A DNA stretch of 16,528 nt from Methanobacteriota archaeon (GCA_002720055.1 PBGH01000009.1:93092-109619); one strand, 5' to 3'. Positions 1 through 7,579 are shown, counted from the stretch's first letter. Notes: generated from the sequence alone by a model not told the origin. Translations and numbers: made by a program.

Positions 1-282
1 ATTGATTATGGCGGCCAGATATCCGCCCTTAGAGCCGATTAATAGTACATTCTGACCCTCTCGTACTTCAAGGTGATGAAGTAGGGTCACAATCATGTGG
101 GGGGCAGAGATTGTCCTCGTGGCCCCAAATTCCGTTATTAGAAAGGGCACAGGTCTATCTTGCCAAAATGGCTCCAAATTGAAATCAGTGAAATCCGATG
201 GATCGACCTTTTTCATTGCCTGGGCAGTGAAATCATCAATCTGGACTCCAGCTGCTCTAAGCCTCCCCAGAAGATCAGACAT
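1..282 (-). CDS. pcm: Protein-L-isoaspartate O-methyltransferase (Pcm), N-terminal part
   Basis: This is the first 94 codons of a gene that runs off the left edge. Pcm uses S-adenosylmethionine to methylate isoaspartyl residues in damaged proteins in the cytoplasm. The family signature is RTISAPHMIV at residues 56-65, followed by the start of the Rossmann SAM-binding motif I (VLLIGSKGGYLAA, about 79-91). The usual motif I is close to VLEIGTGSGY. Here the acidic residue is Leu and a Lys sits inside the Gly loop, so this copy is somewhat divergent. The ATG at 282 is the only start before an upstream in-frame TAG; a purine-rich AGGAGGGG lies about 14 nt before it, which is far for a ribosome site. 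It is divergent from tRNA-Val. The family call is fairly safe; activity cannot be judged because the rest is missing. Confidence 0.8.
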   Translation of the reverse strand, partial: MSDLLGRLRAAGVQIDDFTAQAMKKVDPSDFTDFNLEPFWQDRPVPFLITEFGATRTISAPHMIVTLLHHLEVREGQNVLLIGSKGGYLAAIIN

Positions 283-356
283 AGCTGTAATTAGAACCCC
301 TCCTATAGCCTAAACAACCATAGAGGATTTGAATGCATTGCTCCTCCGACCTCCCG

Positions 357-432
357 GGGTCCGTGGTCTAGGGGTTATGACGTCGCTCTTACAAAGCGAA
401 GATCGCAGGTTCAATTCCTGCCGGACCCACCA
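357..432 (+). tRNA. tRNA-Val (anticodon UAC), CCA encoded
   Basis: A full cloverleaf can be folded by eye. The acceptor stem is GGGTCCG/CGGACCC (357-363 with 422-428), the anticodon stem TCGCT/AGCGA encloses the loop CTTACAA, and the T arm is GCAGG-TTCAATT-CCTGC. The anticodon TAC reads Val codons. The discriminator is A429 and the CCA tail (430-432) is in the DNA. A run of seven T follows at 457-463. No intron is seen. Confidence 0.95.
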
Positions 433-456
433 ATTAAAAAACTCAATTTCTAATTG

Positions 457-463
457 TTTTTTT
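457..463 (+). terminator. Oligo-T terminator after tRNA-Val
   Basis: Seven consecutive T lie 25 nt downstream of the encoded CCA of tRNA-Val and before cinA. Archaeal RNA polymerase terminates at such T-runs without needing a hairpin. Only the T-run itself is seen; its activity is inferred. Confidence 0.45.
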
Positions 464-514
464 CATTGCAATCCAAACTGAAAAGGTCAATAGTAGGCAC
501 TAGGACAGAGTTTT

Positions 515-1210
515 GTGGTCGAGGAGGCAGCAGCCCTTGCTTCAAGATTGAAGCACCGCCTTTCAAAGAAGGAATGGAACATATCCACGGCGGAGTCTTG
601 TACGGGGGGGCTAATCGCATCTTTACTTACCGATATCTCTGGTGCCAGTAATTGGTTCAAGCAGGGATGGATAGTCTATTCGAATGACTCAAAGATGAGG
701 GAATTAGGGGTGGAAAAGTCCGCCTTCGATGATGATGGTTTGGGAGCAGTTTCTCATAAAGTGGCTGTTCAGATGGCCAGGGGTGCTAGATACAAATCAG
801 GATCAAATGTCGCAATAGCAGTGACTGGGATAGCCGGCCCCGGTGGAGCTACGGAGGAGAAGGAGGTTGGCCGAGTCCATGTAGCAGTTATTGCCGAGGA
901 CTACTTTCTAGTTAGGAGGATGGATTTCGGCCAAAACGACAGAGTGGATAACAAGAAATCTTTCGCAGCTTTCGCACTCAGACTCGCTTTGGAGGCTTTG
1001 GACAGAGTAGATGGGGGTAAGAAAGTAGAAGCTTCGCTCAGTAGCGATCCTTCGGGAGTGATAGAGTTGGATAACTCTGGAAGCGACGGAGCACCACAGG
1101 GAACAGAGGAATGGGAGGGGGCAATCGCCTGGGGATCAGAAAAGAAAACGGTATCTCAGTCTCTAAACAAGATCGATTTAGCATCTCTAACTGACTGGAA
1201 TGATCAGTAA
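515..1210 (+). CDS. CinA C-terminal domain protein (nicotinamide-nucleotide amidohydrolase family)
   Basis: 231 residues with a GTG start. Residues about 5-165 match the CinA C-terminal domain, the PncC-type NMN deamidase that recycles pyridine nucleotides. Landmarks are AESCTGG (26-32), YSNDSK (55-60), TGIAGPGG (104-111) and a C-terminal helix with conserved Arg. The N-terminal molybdopterin-binding-like half of full-length CinA is absent, as in stand-alone PncC proteins. After about residue 167 there is an unusual tail of about 65 residues, Ser/Gly/Asp/Glu-rich and with several Trp, that matches no domain I know and is probably disordered. DP1 follows in the same direction, so the two are probably co-transcribed. 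The deamidase function is inferred from the family. Confidence 0.85.
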   Translation: MVEEAAALASRLKHRLSKKEWNISTAESCTGGLIASLLTDISGASNWFKQGWIVYSNDSKMRELGVEKSAFDDDGLGAVSHKVAVQMARGARYKSGSNVAIAVTGIAGPGGATEEKEVGRVHVAVIAEDYFLVRRMDFGQNDRVDNKKSFAAFALRLALEALDRVDGGKKVEASLSSDPSGVIELDNSGSDGAPQGTEEWEGAIAWGSEKKTVSQSLNKIDLASLTDWNDQ

Positions 1211-1268
1211 AAGATATTTCGGATTTTTATCGATACCATCAAGGGCGTTCTCAGTTGACGATGGATGT

Positions 1269-2888
1269 ATGAACTCTACAACTTGGGAAGAGATGCACAA
1301 GGATCTCATCGAAGCCGGGCTCATAGTTCAGACCAGTGCGGTCAAGAAGATAGGTGAACTGGACAGTGTCATTCCACTGATAGAAGCGGCCAACTCTTCT
1401 GGAGTCAGGCTTCTTAACTCCGCAACCGTAGAAGAGCTCCTCGCTATCGCTCCTAGCCCAGATCAAGATGCTGATATCCTGAAAAAAAATATACTTTCTC
1501 AAGCTACTCTTCCGCCGAGTGGATCGGTACACCCTACCGGTCGTGTAATCGCTCCTTTAGAAACCTGGAAAAGAAACCAAGAGCCACGACCTCGGTACTC
1601 TTCAGGATTTAATCCAGATGACTTTCCTCTCGATGCAAATGAGGTCGATTCCGACATAGAGATACATTTCGATATTACCGGCAATTCTTCTACTGAGGGA
1701 AAGATATTGGACATGCAGTCTTGCTTCAAAAGCAGACTGAAACAGATCAGGGAAATGATGCAATTACAAGGTTCTCTACCTAGGAGGCCATTAAGAAACT
1801 CCGAAGCTTGGAGAAACAGGAACCGACACAATTCCAAGGATTATGAGCTAACACTGGTTGGTCTTGCGAGCGAGGTTAGATGGACTAGGACAGGCAGCAT
1901 GCGATTTGTAGTTGAAGATGAGACATCGCAAATACAATGCATCCTCAAACCCCCCTCAGATCCAACCCCGTTTCATCCTTCTCTAGACGGCCTAATGGAT
2001 GATGAAATAATAGGCGTAAGCGGGTTTTTTCTGACCGGTGAGGGTGAGCCGATATTGTTCGCCAGAGATATTCACAAGCCTCCCCTAGGAAATCACTCAA
2101 AGTCTCAGGCAGAATCAGATTTTGCAGTCTCTGCTGCGTTCCTGTCGGACGTGCATCTAGGTAGTAAGACATTCCTAGCCCCACAGTGGGAGAAGATGAT
2201 TCACTGGTTCAATAATGATCCACTTGCAAAGACAGTGAAGTACTTCGTCTTGAGTGGCGACGGGGTTGATGGTGTCGGGATATATCCCGGCCAAGAGAGG
2301 CATCTCAGTATTACCGACCTATTCAATCAGTACGGCGAATTGGCTAGATTACTCGAGGAGGTACCGGATTGGGTAGACGTAGTAATGCTGCCAGGCAATC
2401 ATGACGCAGTTAGGCCGGCCGAACCTCAACCCGCGCTTGATCCGGAGGTACAACAGGACTACTCAAATACAGTCTTTGTTGGCAATCCTTGCGACTTCAG
2501 CCTCCACGGTGTGAGAATTCTATCTTACCATGGAAAGAGTATCGACGACTTCGTAGCCACACTTCGTTCAGTAACTTACTCAAAGCCTGAGATGGCTATG
2601 AGAGCAATGCTTGAAAGACGGCACTTAGCTCCATCTTGGGGGGGGAAGACCCCTCTTTCTCCCGAGCCAGAGGATAGGTTGGTGATCCCTGAAGTCCCAG
2701 ATATATTCGTTACTGGGCATGTACATGGCCATTACGTAGGTGATCACAAGGGTACGCTGATGATTCATAGCTCAACATGGCAGGATCAGACCGATTTCCA
2801 GAGGATGCTTGGATTCCAACCCAAGCCATGTATTCTTACCGTGGTCAATTTACACACTTATGCTACCGAGTCAATCAGTTTCAACTAG
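1269..2888 (+). CDS. polB: DNA polymerase II (PolD) small subunit DP1, 3'-5' exonuclease
   Basis: This is the small subunit of the archaeal D-family replicative polymerase. It holds the Mre11-like proofreading 3'-5' exonuclease and pairs with catalytic DP2, which is not in this window. From the ATG at 1269 the protein has 539 residues: a helical N-terminal domain (about 5-60), a polar linker, an OB fold (about 192-272) and a calcineurin-like phosphodiesterase domain with SDVHLG (D294, H296), GDGVDG (330-335), GNHD (376-379), YHG (420-422) and GHVHGH (483-488). All expected metal ligands are present. An ATG at 1200, overlapping the end of cinA by 11 nt, would add 23 residues. I prefer 1269 because the family begins just before the helix WEEMHKDLIEAGL; neither start has a clear ribosome site. 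The 3' end overlaps the convergent HAD gene by 8 nt. Confidence 0.93.
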   Translation: MNSTTWEEMHKDLIEAGLIVQTSAVKKIGELDSVIPLIEAANSSGVRLLNSATVEELLAIAPSPDQDADILKKNILSQATLPPSGSVHPTGRVIAPLETWKRNQEPRPRYSSGFNPDDFPLDANEVDSDIEIHFDITGNSSTEGKILDMQSCFKSRLKQIREMMQLQGSLPRRPLRNSEAWRNRNRHNSKDYELTLVGLASEVRWTRTGSMRFVVEDETSQIQCILKPPSDPTPFHPSLDGLMDDEIIGVSGFFLTGEGEPILFARDIHKPPLGNHSKSQAESDFAVSAAFLSDVHLGSKTFLAPQWEKMIHWFNNDPLAKTVKYFVLSGDGVDGVGIYPGQERHLSITDLFNQYGELARLLEEVPDWVDVVMLPGNHDAVRPAEPQPALDPEVQQDYSNTVFVGNPCDFSLHGVRILSYHGKSIDDFVATLRSVTYSKPEMAMRAMLERRHLAPSWGGKTPLSPEPEDRLVIPEVPDIFVTGHVHGHYVGDHKGTLMIHSSTWQDQTDFQRMLGFQPKPCILTVVNLHTYATESISFN

Positions 2889-3573
2889 GATATCCCCCTT
2901 CTTCGGGAAAAATATACTTCCAAATCATTCGCAAGTCCTTCCCTCTTACTATGGGTACCCCCGCATCCTCAAATTTCTCTACTGCTCGATCCCTGGTTGG
3001 ATTGAATCCTATGAATTTTGATCCTTTGATCTTCATAGAAAGATCAGTTCCAGAGTCTCCCACAGAAATCAGTTCTGAAGGATCTAATCCATTAATCCTG
3101 GCCAACTTTTCAACCATTAGCCCTTTATTGTGGGTATGAACCCTTGTAGGAAGTCCACGTACTAGGATTCCATCATCATCCCATTCGAAACCATTTGCTA
3201 CCCAATCATCTACTTTCAACATACTCGCAATCGCCCCGACAAAAAGATCAACACCAGAAGAGACTATCGCTACAAAAATACCTCTTTCTTTTAGTGATTG
3301 GACAACCTCTCTGGCCCCATCCATTAGCCCCGTCCCACTGTAGCATCTCATGATGTCATCTCTGTGTATCTCCGGCATCGATTTTCTCCACATTGCGATA
3401 TCGTGCTCAACGAAGTCTTCTTCCGATATCTCTCCTTCGAAAAACAATCTCAGAGTTTCCTGATGCTCCTCATTATCATCGGATCCAGTACTGAAGTGTT
3501 TGTGTATCATCTGCCACGAAGAACCATTATCAGTCAGAACTCCATCACAATCGAAAGCCACGGCCCTTATCAT
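2881..3573 (-). CDS. HAD-superfamily phosphatase, SerB-like
   Basis: 230 residues with the complete set of haloacid dehalogenase motifs: DCDGVLTD (D8 nucleophile, D10 acid/base), VSSG (S105), HNKG (K150) and VGDSGTD (D173, D177). The helical cap between motifs I and II resembles that of phosphoserine phosphatases, so phosphoserine hydrolysis in serine synthesis is the first guess, but HAD substrate prediction is weak and another phosphomonoester is equally possible. The enzyme is cytoplasmic. It is convergent with DP1 (8 nt overlap) and divergent from the MoaD-like gene, with about 52 nt between starts. The ATG at 3573 gives the canonical short N-terminus before motif I. Confidence 0.8.
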   Translation of the reverse strand: MIRAVAFDCDGVLTDNGSSWQMIHKHFSTGSDDNEEHQETLRLFFEGEISEEDFVEHDIAMWRKSMPEIHRDDIMRCYSGTGLMDGAREVVQSLKERGIFVAIVSSGVDLFVGAIASMLKVDDWVANGFEWDDDGILVRGLPTRVHTHNKGLMVEKLARINGLDPSELISVGDSGTDLSMKIKGSKFIGFNPTRDRAVEKFEDAGVPIVRGKDLRMIWKYIFPEEGGYPS

Positions 3574-3625
3574 AATAACAGACTTTGGTTAGGTTGACGG
3601 CTATTAATTGCGAAGGTGATTTGAT

Positions 3626-3916
3626 TTGCTAAACACTACTCGGAGAAATATGGATGGACAGGCGGACGAAATTAGCGCCATTAGAGTGAAAATTCTATTT
3701 TTCGGCCCACTGGCAGAGCTAATGGGATCAAGAGAAATAGTCGTTTCACTTATTGAAGGAACTTCTCTCCAAGATCTGGTTGACAGATTTGAGCTCTCAG
3801 AAATGCTTTCCTCGGGCTTGAGGGTCGCGATTGATGGGGTAATTCAAGATTCTAAGGAAGTAACTCTTCATGATTCAGCGGAAATTGCATTCCTCCCACC
3901 AGTTTCAGGTGGATAA
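3626..3916 (+). CDS. MoaD/ThiS-family ubiquitin-like sulfur carrier (possible SAMP)
   Basis: 96 residues from a TTG start with a beta-grasp pattern and the diagnostic C-terminal VSGG. In this family the terminal Gly-Gly is adenylated by an E1-like enzyme and then thiocarboxylated, for molybdopterin or tRNA thiolation. In archaea such proteins can also be conjugated to lysines as small archaeal modifiers (SAMPs). GGTGAT at 3615-3620, complementary to the 16S rRNA tail, sits 5 nt before TTG, which supports that start. An ATG at 3650, giving 88 residues, is the alternative, and the core domain begins after it (IRVKILFFGPLAELMG). No molybdenum cofactor gene is nearby, so the role as sulfur carrier or protein modifier is open. 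Confidence 0.8.
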   Translation: MLNTTRRNMDGQADEISAIRVKILFFGPLAELMGSREIVVSLIEGTSLQDLVDRFELSEMLSSGLRVAIDGVIQDSKEVTLHDSAEIAFLPPVSGG

Positions 3917-3944
3917 GTGGATGTTTGACCAAAGCATTTGAACC

Positions 3945-4178
3945 ATGACCCTACTTCATCAGGCCGATAGCATGGCAATCGGGTCCTTGGAATTAGGAAT
4001 TTTGGTGCTCATTGCTATATTTCTGTTCGGTGCCAACAGGATCCCACAACTGGCAAGAAGCATGGGACAGGCTAAGGGAGAGTTCCAGCAAGGTCTGAGG
4101 GAAGCCTCAGAGATCGCTGCTATCGAGGATATGGATAGGGGTGGTTTTACCGAGGAAGTTGCCTCCGAGCAGGAATGA
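3945..4178 (+). CDS. tatA: TatA-type twin-arginine translocase subunit
   Basis: 77 residues with the TatA/E layout: a short hydrophobic helix (about 13-29, LELGILVLIAIFLFG), the hinge FGANRIPQLARSMG that corresponds to the family FGxxKLPELARxLG, an amphipathic helix to about 55, and an acidic tail. TatA oligomers form the pore that lets folded proteins cross the cytoplasmic membrane; TatC is not in this window. The ATG at 3972 gives the typical N-terminus (MAIGSLELG) and may be the true start; the ATG at 3945 adds nine residues. The stop codon abuts the stop of convergent nob1 with no gap. TatA and TatB cannot be told apart with certainty by eye. Confidence 0.8.
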   Translation: MTLLHQADSMAIGSLELGILVLIAIFLFGANRIPQLARSMGQAKGEFQQGLREASEIAAIEDMDRGGFTEEVASEQE

Positions 4179-4676
4179 CTAGCTTCGTCTACGATACTTC
4201 AGCTCTGTACCACAATCAACGCAATTACCAATGCTTTCAGAGGCAGGTAAGGTTCCTTTGTTAGCTTCCCCTTCTAACCCACAAACCGGACAACGAACTT
4301 CCCATATCCAAGACTCGGTAATCCCCTCTGTCATTATCGGCGACCAATCGAGACCTGCCTCCGAGCAGAGATTTTGAAGTCTGTAGTCATCTGTATATAG
4401 ATGGCCTCTAAATTGAATGGTAACGGCCAAGAGGGACAGATCAGTTTCAGATAAGCCTACAATATCTCCTGTTTTTCTGGATATCTCAGAAGCTTCTAGC
4501 AGATATCTTTCTTCGGGATGGATACAAACCAGTCCAGAAGCCTCCACAACTAGGAGTCTGTCAGGTGAGATTCTACTCAATTCCTTTAGTTGCCCTTCTA
4601 CGATTAAACTACCTTCTAGGGATTCTATTGGCCAGGAAATTAACGCAGATGTATCGAGTACGTCCCGACCGCCCAT
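4179..4676 (-). CDS. nob1: rRNA maturation endonuclease Nob1 (PIN domain plus zinc ribbon)
   Basis: 165 residues. Nob1 makes the final cut at the 3' end of small-subunit rRNA. The PIN domain begins VLDTSALI with catalytic D8; later acidic positions are D79 (SETDLSLLAVTI) and D96/D97 in YTDDYRLQN, a motif typical of Nob1. After W123 and W125 comes a rubredoxin-like zinc ribbon with C129, C132, C152 and C155 (CPVC, CVDC). This tail and the length separate it from VapC toxins, and no antitoxin gene is beside it. The ATG at 4676 places D8 where PIN proteins normally have it. It is divergent from the VTT-domain gene (97 nt between starts). Confidence 0.9.
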   Translation of the reverse strand: MGGRDVLDTSALISWPIESLEGSLIVEGQLKELSRISPDRLLVVEASGLVCIHPEERYLLEASEISRKTGDIVGLSETDLSLLAVTIQFRGHLYTDDYRLQNLCSEAGLDWSPIMTEGITESWIWEVRCPVCGLEGEANKGTLPASESIGNCVDCGTELKYRRRS

Positions 4677-4721
4677 ATGGAACCCACACGGCCCTTGAAT
4701 TAGAGTTGTTTTACCGTATCC

Positions 4722-4730
4722 AATAAAAAT
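4722..4730 (+). promoter_or_regulatory. TATA-like box for the VTT-domain gene
   Basis: AATAAAAAT lies in the divergent 97-nt gap between nob1 and the VTT gene. A start site about 25 nt downstream would leave a leader of about 20 nt carrying the GGAGG ribosome site at 4762-4766, 7 nt before the GTG at 4774. The match to an archaeal TATA box is loose. Confidence 0.35.
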
Positions 4731-4773
4731 TATTCAAAGCAACGATTATGCCGAAGTCTTTGGAGGGTAAACT

Positions 4774-5376
4774 GTGCTCGAGGAGATTAGCGATTGGGTT
4801 ATCCGGCGGGCGGACGGGTTCGGACTCATTGGTCTGGCTGTAGTTTCTGCAACGGAAGCAGCACTTCAGCCAGTTCCCCCAGACCTACTGGTACTACCTA
4901 TGGCTCTGGAAGCCGACTCATCTTTCAGGTTGTTCGCAATATTCCTGACCGTCACGGTGTTCAGTGTTCTTGGATCTCTAATTGGCTATGCAATCGGCCT
5001 TTATGGGGGTTTACCCCTCATTGAAAAGTGGGCAAAGCCTTCCACTTCAGCCAAATTACAAGAATTGATATCAAGATATGGAGAAGCCGGAGTTTTCCTC
5101 GCAGCAGTTTCTCCGATACCATACAAGGTCCTAGCATGGACTGCTGGAGCTGGGAAGATGGATATCAGAACATTTCTCCTAGCCGGAATATTCGGAAGAA
5201 GCATAAGATTTGGTTTGGAAGTAGCGATCCTAGGCTTCTGGGGGGATGAGTTCATCCAGATGCTCGAGGATCCGTTATTCTGGTTGGTAATTGGAATTTT
5301 CACTATCTTGATATTCATACCTGCTAATTCATGGTGGAAAGGTCTTGATGGTACGAAAGAACAGCATCCGAGATAG
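4774..5376 (+). CDS. VTT/DedA-family (YqaA-like) integral membrane protein
   Basis: 200 residues with several membrane segments (about 17-44, 55-78, 104-126, 133-155 and 168-184) and a basic C-terminus. The family marks are a Glu followed by a Pro-rich loop (TEAALQPVPPDLLVLP, 27-42), GSLIGYAIGLYGG (67-79), SPIPYKVLAW (113-122) and an Arg-containing GRSIRFG (141-147). VTT/DedA proteins are membrane transporters or scramblases, some acting on polyprenyl-phosphate or phospholipid; the substrate here is unknown. The start is GTG with a strong GGAGG site 7 nt upstream. It stands alone, read away from nob1 and toward tRNA-Glu. Confidence 0.8.
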   Translation: MLEEISDWVIRRADGFGLIGLAVVSATEAALQPVPPDLLVLPMALEADSSFRLFAIFLTVTVFSVLGSLIGYAIGLYGGLPLIEKWAKPSTSAKLQELISRYGEAGVFLAAVSPIPYKVLAWTAGAGKMDIRTFLLAGIFGRSIRFGLEVAILGFWGDEFIQMLEDPLFWLVIGIFTILIFIPANSWWKGLDGTKEQHPR

Positions 5377-5413
5377 AACTGATTATGAGATACACTCCAC
5401 TCGGTAATTCATC

Positions 5414-5491
5414 GCTCGTGTGGTGTAGTTCGGTCCATCATGCCGCCCTTTCGAGGCGGCGACCCGGGTTCAAATCCCGGCACGAGCACCA
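5414..5491 (+). tRNA. tRNA-Glu (anticodon UUC), CCA encoded
   Basis: The acceptor stem is GCTCGTG/CACGAGC (5414-5420 with 5481-5487). The anticodon stem CCGCC/GGCGG encloses CTTTCGA, anticodon TTC. The T arm is CCGGG-TTCAAAT-CCCGG. The discriminator is A5488, followed by CCA at 5489-5491. No intron or clear T-run terminator is seen before the sufS promoter region. Confidence 0.95.
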
Positions 5492-5507
5492 ATAAAAGCT
5501 AGATTAG

Positions 5508-5515
5508 TATAAAAG
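5508..5515 (+). promoter_or_regulatory. TATA box of the suf operon
   Basis: TATAAAAG is a close match to the archaeal TATA element and lies 57 nt before the GTG of sufS. A start site about 26 nt downstream of the box centre would give a leader of about 35 nt. It sits between tRNA-Glu and sufS, suggesting the suf operon has its own promoter. Confidence 0.5.
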
Positions 5516-5571
5516 AATCCATACACGACTTGAAATCTTATTACCATCCGGAGTAGTGTGTAGGCGATACA

Positions 5572-6795
5572 GTGTTGGACATCGAAGCGATCCGATCGGA
5601 CTTTCCAATTTTGGACAGGAGGCTACCTAATGGAAAGCAACTTGTCTACTTCGATAATGCTGCTACCTCTCAGAAGCCTCAATGCGTAATCGACGCAATG
5701 TCCGACTATTACCGCCAGTACAACTCGAACGCCCACAGGGCAAATCACACTTTAGCAGATGAAGCAACTACCGCCCTCGAAGACGCTCGTTCTGCGATAG
5801 CCTCTTTCTTCGGGACATCCCCAAATCAGATGATCTATACAAGTGGGGCAACCGAAGCAATCAACCTAGTCTCGTATGGTTGGGCCAAAGAGAACCTTTC
5901 CAAGGACGATGTAGTGGTTCTCACAGAGATGGAGCACCATGCCGATATAGTCCCATGGCAGCAGTTGTCCAAGGAGAAGGGAATAGAGGTGCGATATGTC
6001 CCAATAGATACTGAATCCTTTACTCTAGATATGCAGGCTTTCGAAATCGCCTCCCAAGGGGCATCATTGGTCTGCGTGGTACATACCAGCAATGTTCTGG
6101 GGATACGTAACCCCATAGAGAAAATAGTGGAAATAGCACACTCCTCTGGTGCAAGGGTTCTCCTAGACTGCGCACAGGGGGCCCCCCACGAGAGAATCAA
6201 CTTCGACTCATCCGGAGTAGATTTCGTTGCTATTTCCGCCCACAAGATGGGCGGACCGACTGGGATAGGCTGCCTTCTAGTCAAGAGTGATGCTATGGAG
6301 CAAATGAGCCCTTTCATGACTGGCGGTTCGATGATCAAGACAGTCACAACTGATGGATCTACTTTCCAGGATGGGCACGCTATGTTCGAGACTGGCACTC
6401 CTAGGATAGCCGAAGCAATCGGATGGGGTGCTGCAGTTAGATGGCTAGACTCTTTTGATATGAAAGAGGTACATTCGCATATCCATGAAATAGCTTCATG
6501 GACGGCAGAAAATATTTCTCAGATAGAAGGTATTACGGTCTACGGCGATTCTAGTCGGCATGATAGCAGCGGTGCAGTCTCATTCTTACACAATACCATT
6601 CAGTCTCAGGACCTCGCCTTGCTGCTGGATGAAGGCGGCTTTGCGGTAAGGACCGGCCATCATTGCGCCCAGCCCCTGATGGATGCTCTTGGAGTCCCAT
6701 CAACTAACAGGGCATCATTCTGGATATACAATACCATGGAAGAGGCCGAGTCATTCGTCAAACATCTAGAAAGTGTGGTATCTAGATTTTCATAA
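5572..6795 (+). CDS. sufS: Cysteine desulfurase SufS
   Basis: 407 residues, the normal length for class V (group II) cysteine desulfurases. The enzyme removes sulfur from cysteine with pyridoxal phosphate and passes it on as a persulfide for Fe-S cluster or other sulfur pathways. Visible features are YFDNAATSQKP (26-36), EHHADIVPW (121-129), D199 in LLDCAQGAPH, the PLP lysine K225 in ISAHKMGGPTGIG, FETGTP (272-277) and the persulfide cysteine C365 in RTGHHCAQPLM. The start is GTG (GTG TTG GAC), giving MLDIEAIRSDFPIL, a standard SufS N-terminus. sufE and sufT follow in the same direction. All catalytic residues are present. Confidence 0.95.
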   Translation: MLDIEAIRSDFPILDRRLPNGKQLVYFDNAATSQKPQCVIDAMSDYYRQYNSNAHRANHTLADEATTALEDARSAIASFFGTSPNQMIYTSGATEAINLVSYGWAKENLSKDDVVVLTEMEHHADIVPWQQLSKEKGIEVRYVPIDTESFTLDMQAFEIASQGASLVCVVHTSNVLGIRNPIEKIVEIAHSSGARVLLDCAQGAPHERINFDSSGVDFVAISAHKMGGPTGIGCLLVKSDAMEQMSPFMTGGSMIKTVTTDGSTFQDGHAMFETGTPRIAEAIGWGAAVRWLDSFDMKEVHSHIHEIASWTAENISQIEGITVYGDSSRHDSSGAVSFLHNTIQSQDLALLLDEGGFAVRTGHHCAQPLMDALGVPSTNRASFWIYNTMEEAESFVKHLESVVSRFS

Positions 6796-6836
6796 CATGG
6801 CGTTCGATTTATGACCAATAATGGGATGCGATTTCA

Positions 6837-7271
6837 ATGAGCGAGCATAGACTATGGCCGGAGAGGCTCAACCCTATCATCGAGGAGTTCTCCGAATGCT
6901 TCGATTCTATGGAGAGGTATGAGCTTCTTTTTCAATATGCCAAGAGTCATCCTTCACCACTTCCTCAAGAAGAATGGACAGATAGTAATCAGGTACACGG
7001 CTGTCAGTCCAGGGCCCACATTATTTGCATATTAGACGAAAAGGGCCAATTCTTGCTTAGAGGTGGTGCGGATGCTCAGATTGTTCAGGGCCTGATGGCA
7101 ATAACAGCTATCGCAGTAAATGGAGAGGAACCCTCAGATGTTGCCTCCCTGTCTTCTGATTTCGTTGAGGCAATGGGGCTAAAGTCTTCCCTAACCCCAA
7201 GCAGAGCCAATGGATTCCTAAATATGTTCAAGAGGGTCAAGGAAGAGGCTTCAATACTATCTGAGGGATAG
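6837..7271 (+). CDS. sufE: SufE sulfur-acceptor protein
   Basis: 144 residues, normal for SufE. SufE takes the persulfide from SufS and increases its turnover. The acceptor cysteine is C56 in VHGCQSRAHI, the most conserved SufE motif. The N-terminal helices (IIEEFSECFDSMERYELLFQYAK) and the MAITAIAVNGEEP segment also fit. It lies 41 nt after sufS and 2 nt before sufT. SufE is mainly bacterial, so its presence beside archaeal genes suggests acquisition at some point (inference). Confidence 0.93.
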   Translation: MSEHRLWPERLNPIIEEFSECFDSMERYELLFQYAKSHPSPLPQEEWTDSNQVHGCQSRAHIICILDEKGQFLLRGGADAQIVQGLMAITAIAVNGEEPSDVASLSSDFVEAMGLKSSLTPSRANGFLNMFKRVKEEASILSEG

Positions 7272-7273
7272 AC

Positions 7274-7579
7274 ATGGTTACCGAGTCAGAAGTAATGGCA
7301 TCTCTATCCGAGGTGGAGGATCCCGAGATGAAGCTGACAGTCACAGAACTCGGACTAATTTATTCCGTTAAGGTCGATGAAAAACATGCTGAGATCGATA
7401 TGACTCTCACCAGTCCCGGTTGTCCAGTTGCACCTGAGATAATGGCTGCAGTACATCGTTCCGCACTTTCCACAGAAGGAATCGAAAGTGCACATGTGAA
7501 TCTAACATTCTCTCCACCATGGGACCCAAGAGTGCATGCCTCCGAAGATGCTAAGTTCGAGATGGGCATTTTCGATTAG
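7274..7579 (+). CDS. sufT: SufT/MIP18-family (DUF59) Fe-S assembly factor
   Basis: 101 residues. DUF59 proteins help mature or deliver Fe-S clusters; relatives are SufT, PaaD and eukaryotic MIP18/CIA2. The marks are VEDPEMKLTVTELGLIY (14-30), the single conserved cysteine C50 in LTSPGCPVAPEI, and FSPPWDPRV (79-87). The start lies 2 nt after the sufE stop, with GAGGG (7263-7267) 6 nt before it, so translation is probably coupled. The stop overlaps the convergent folD stop by 4 nt (7576-7579). Scaffold genes sufB, sufC and sufD are not in the window. Confidence 0.88.
   Translation: MVTESEVMASLSEVEDPEMKLTVTELGLIYSVKVDEKHAEIDMTLTSPGCPVAPEIMAAVHRSALSTEGIESAHVNLTFSPPWDPRVHASEDAKFEMGIFD

Noticed and set aside
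74..89. A 16-base stretch that is the exact reverse complement of 3946-3961 at the start of tatA
   Set aside because: Both copies lie inside plausible coding sequence (pcm and the optional tatA N-terminus), there are no flanking repeats, and a single match of this length is only mildly unlikely by chance in 16.5 kb.
4179..4676. PIN-domain protein as a VapC-type toxin
   Set aside because: There is a C-terminal zinc ribbon, a Nob1-typical YTDDYRLQN motif and no adjacent antitoxin gene.
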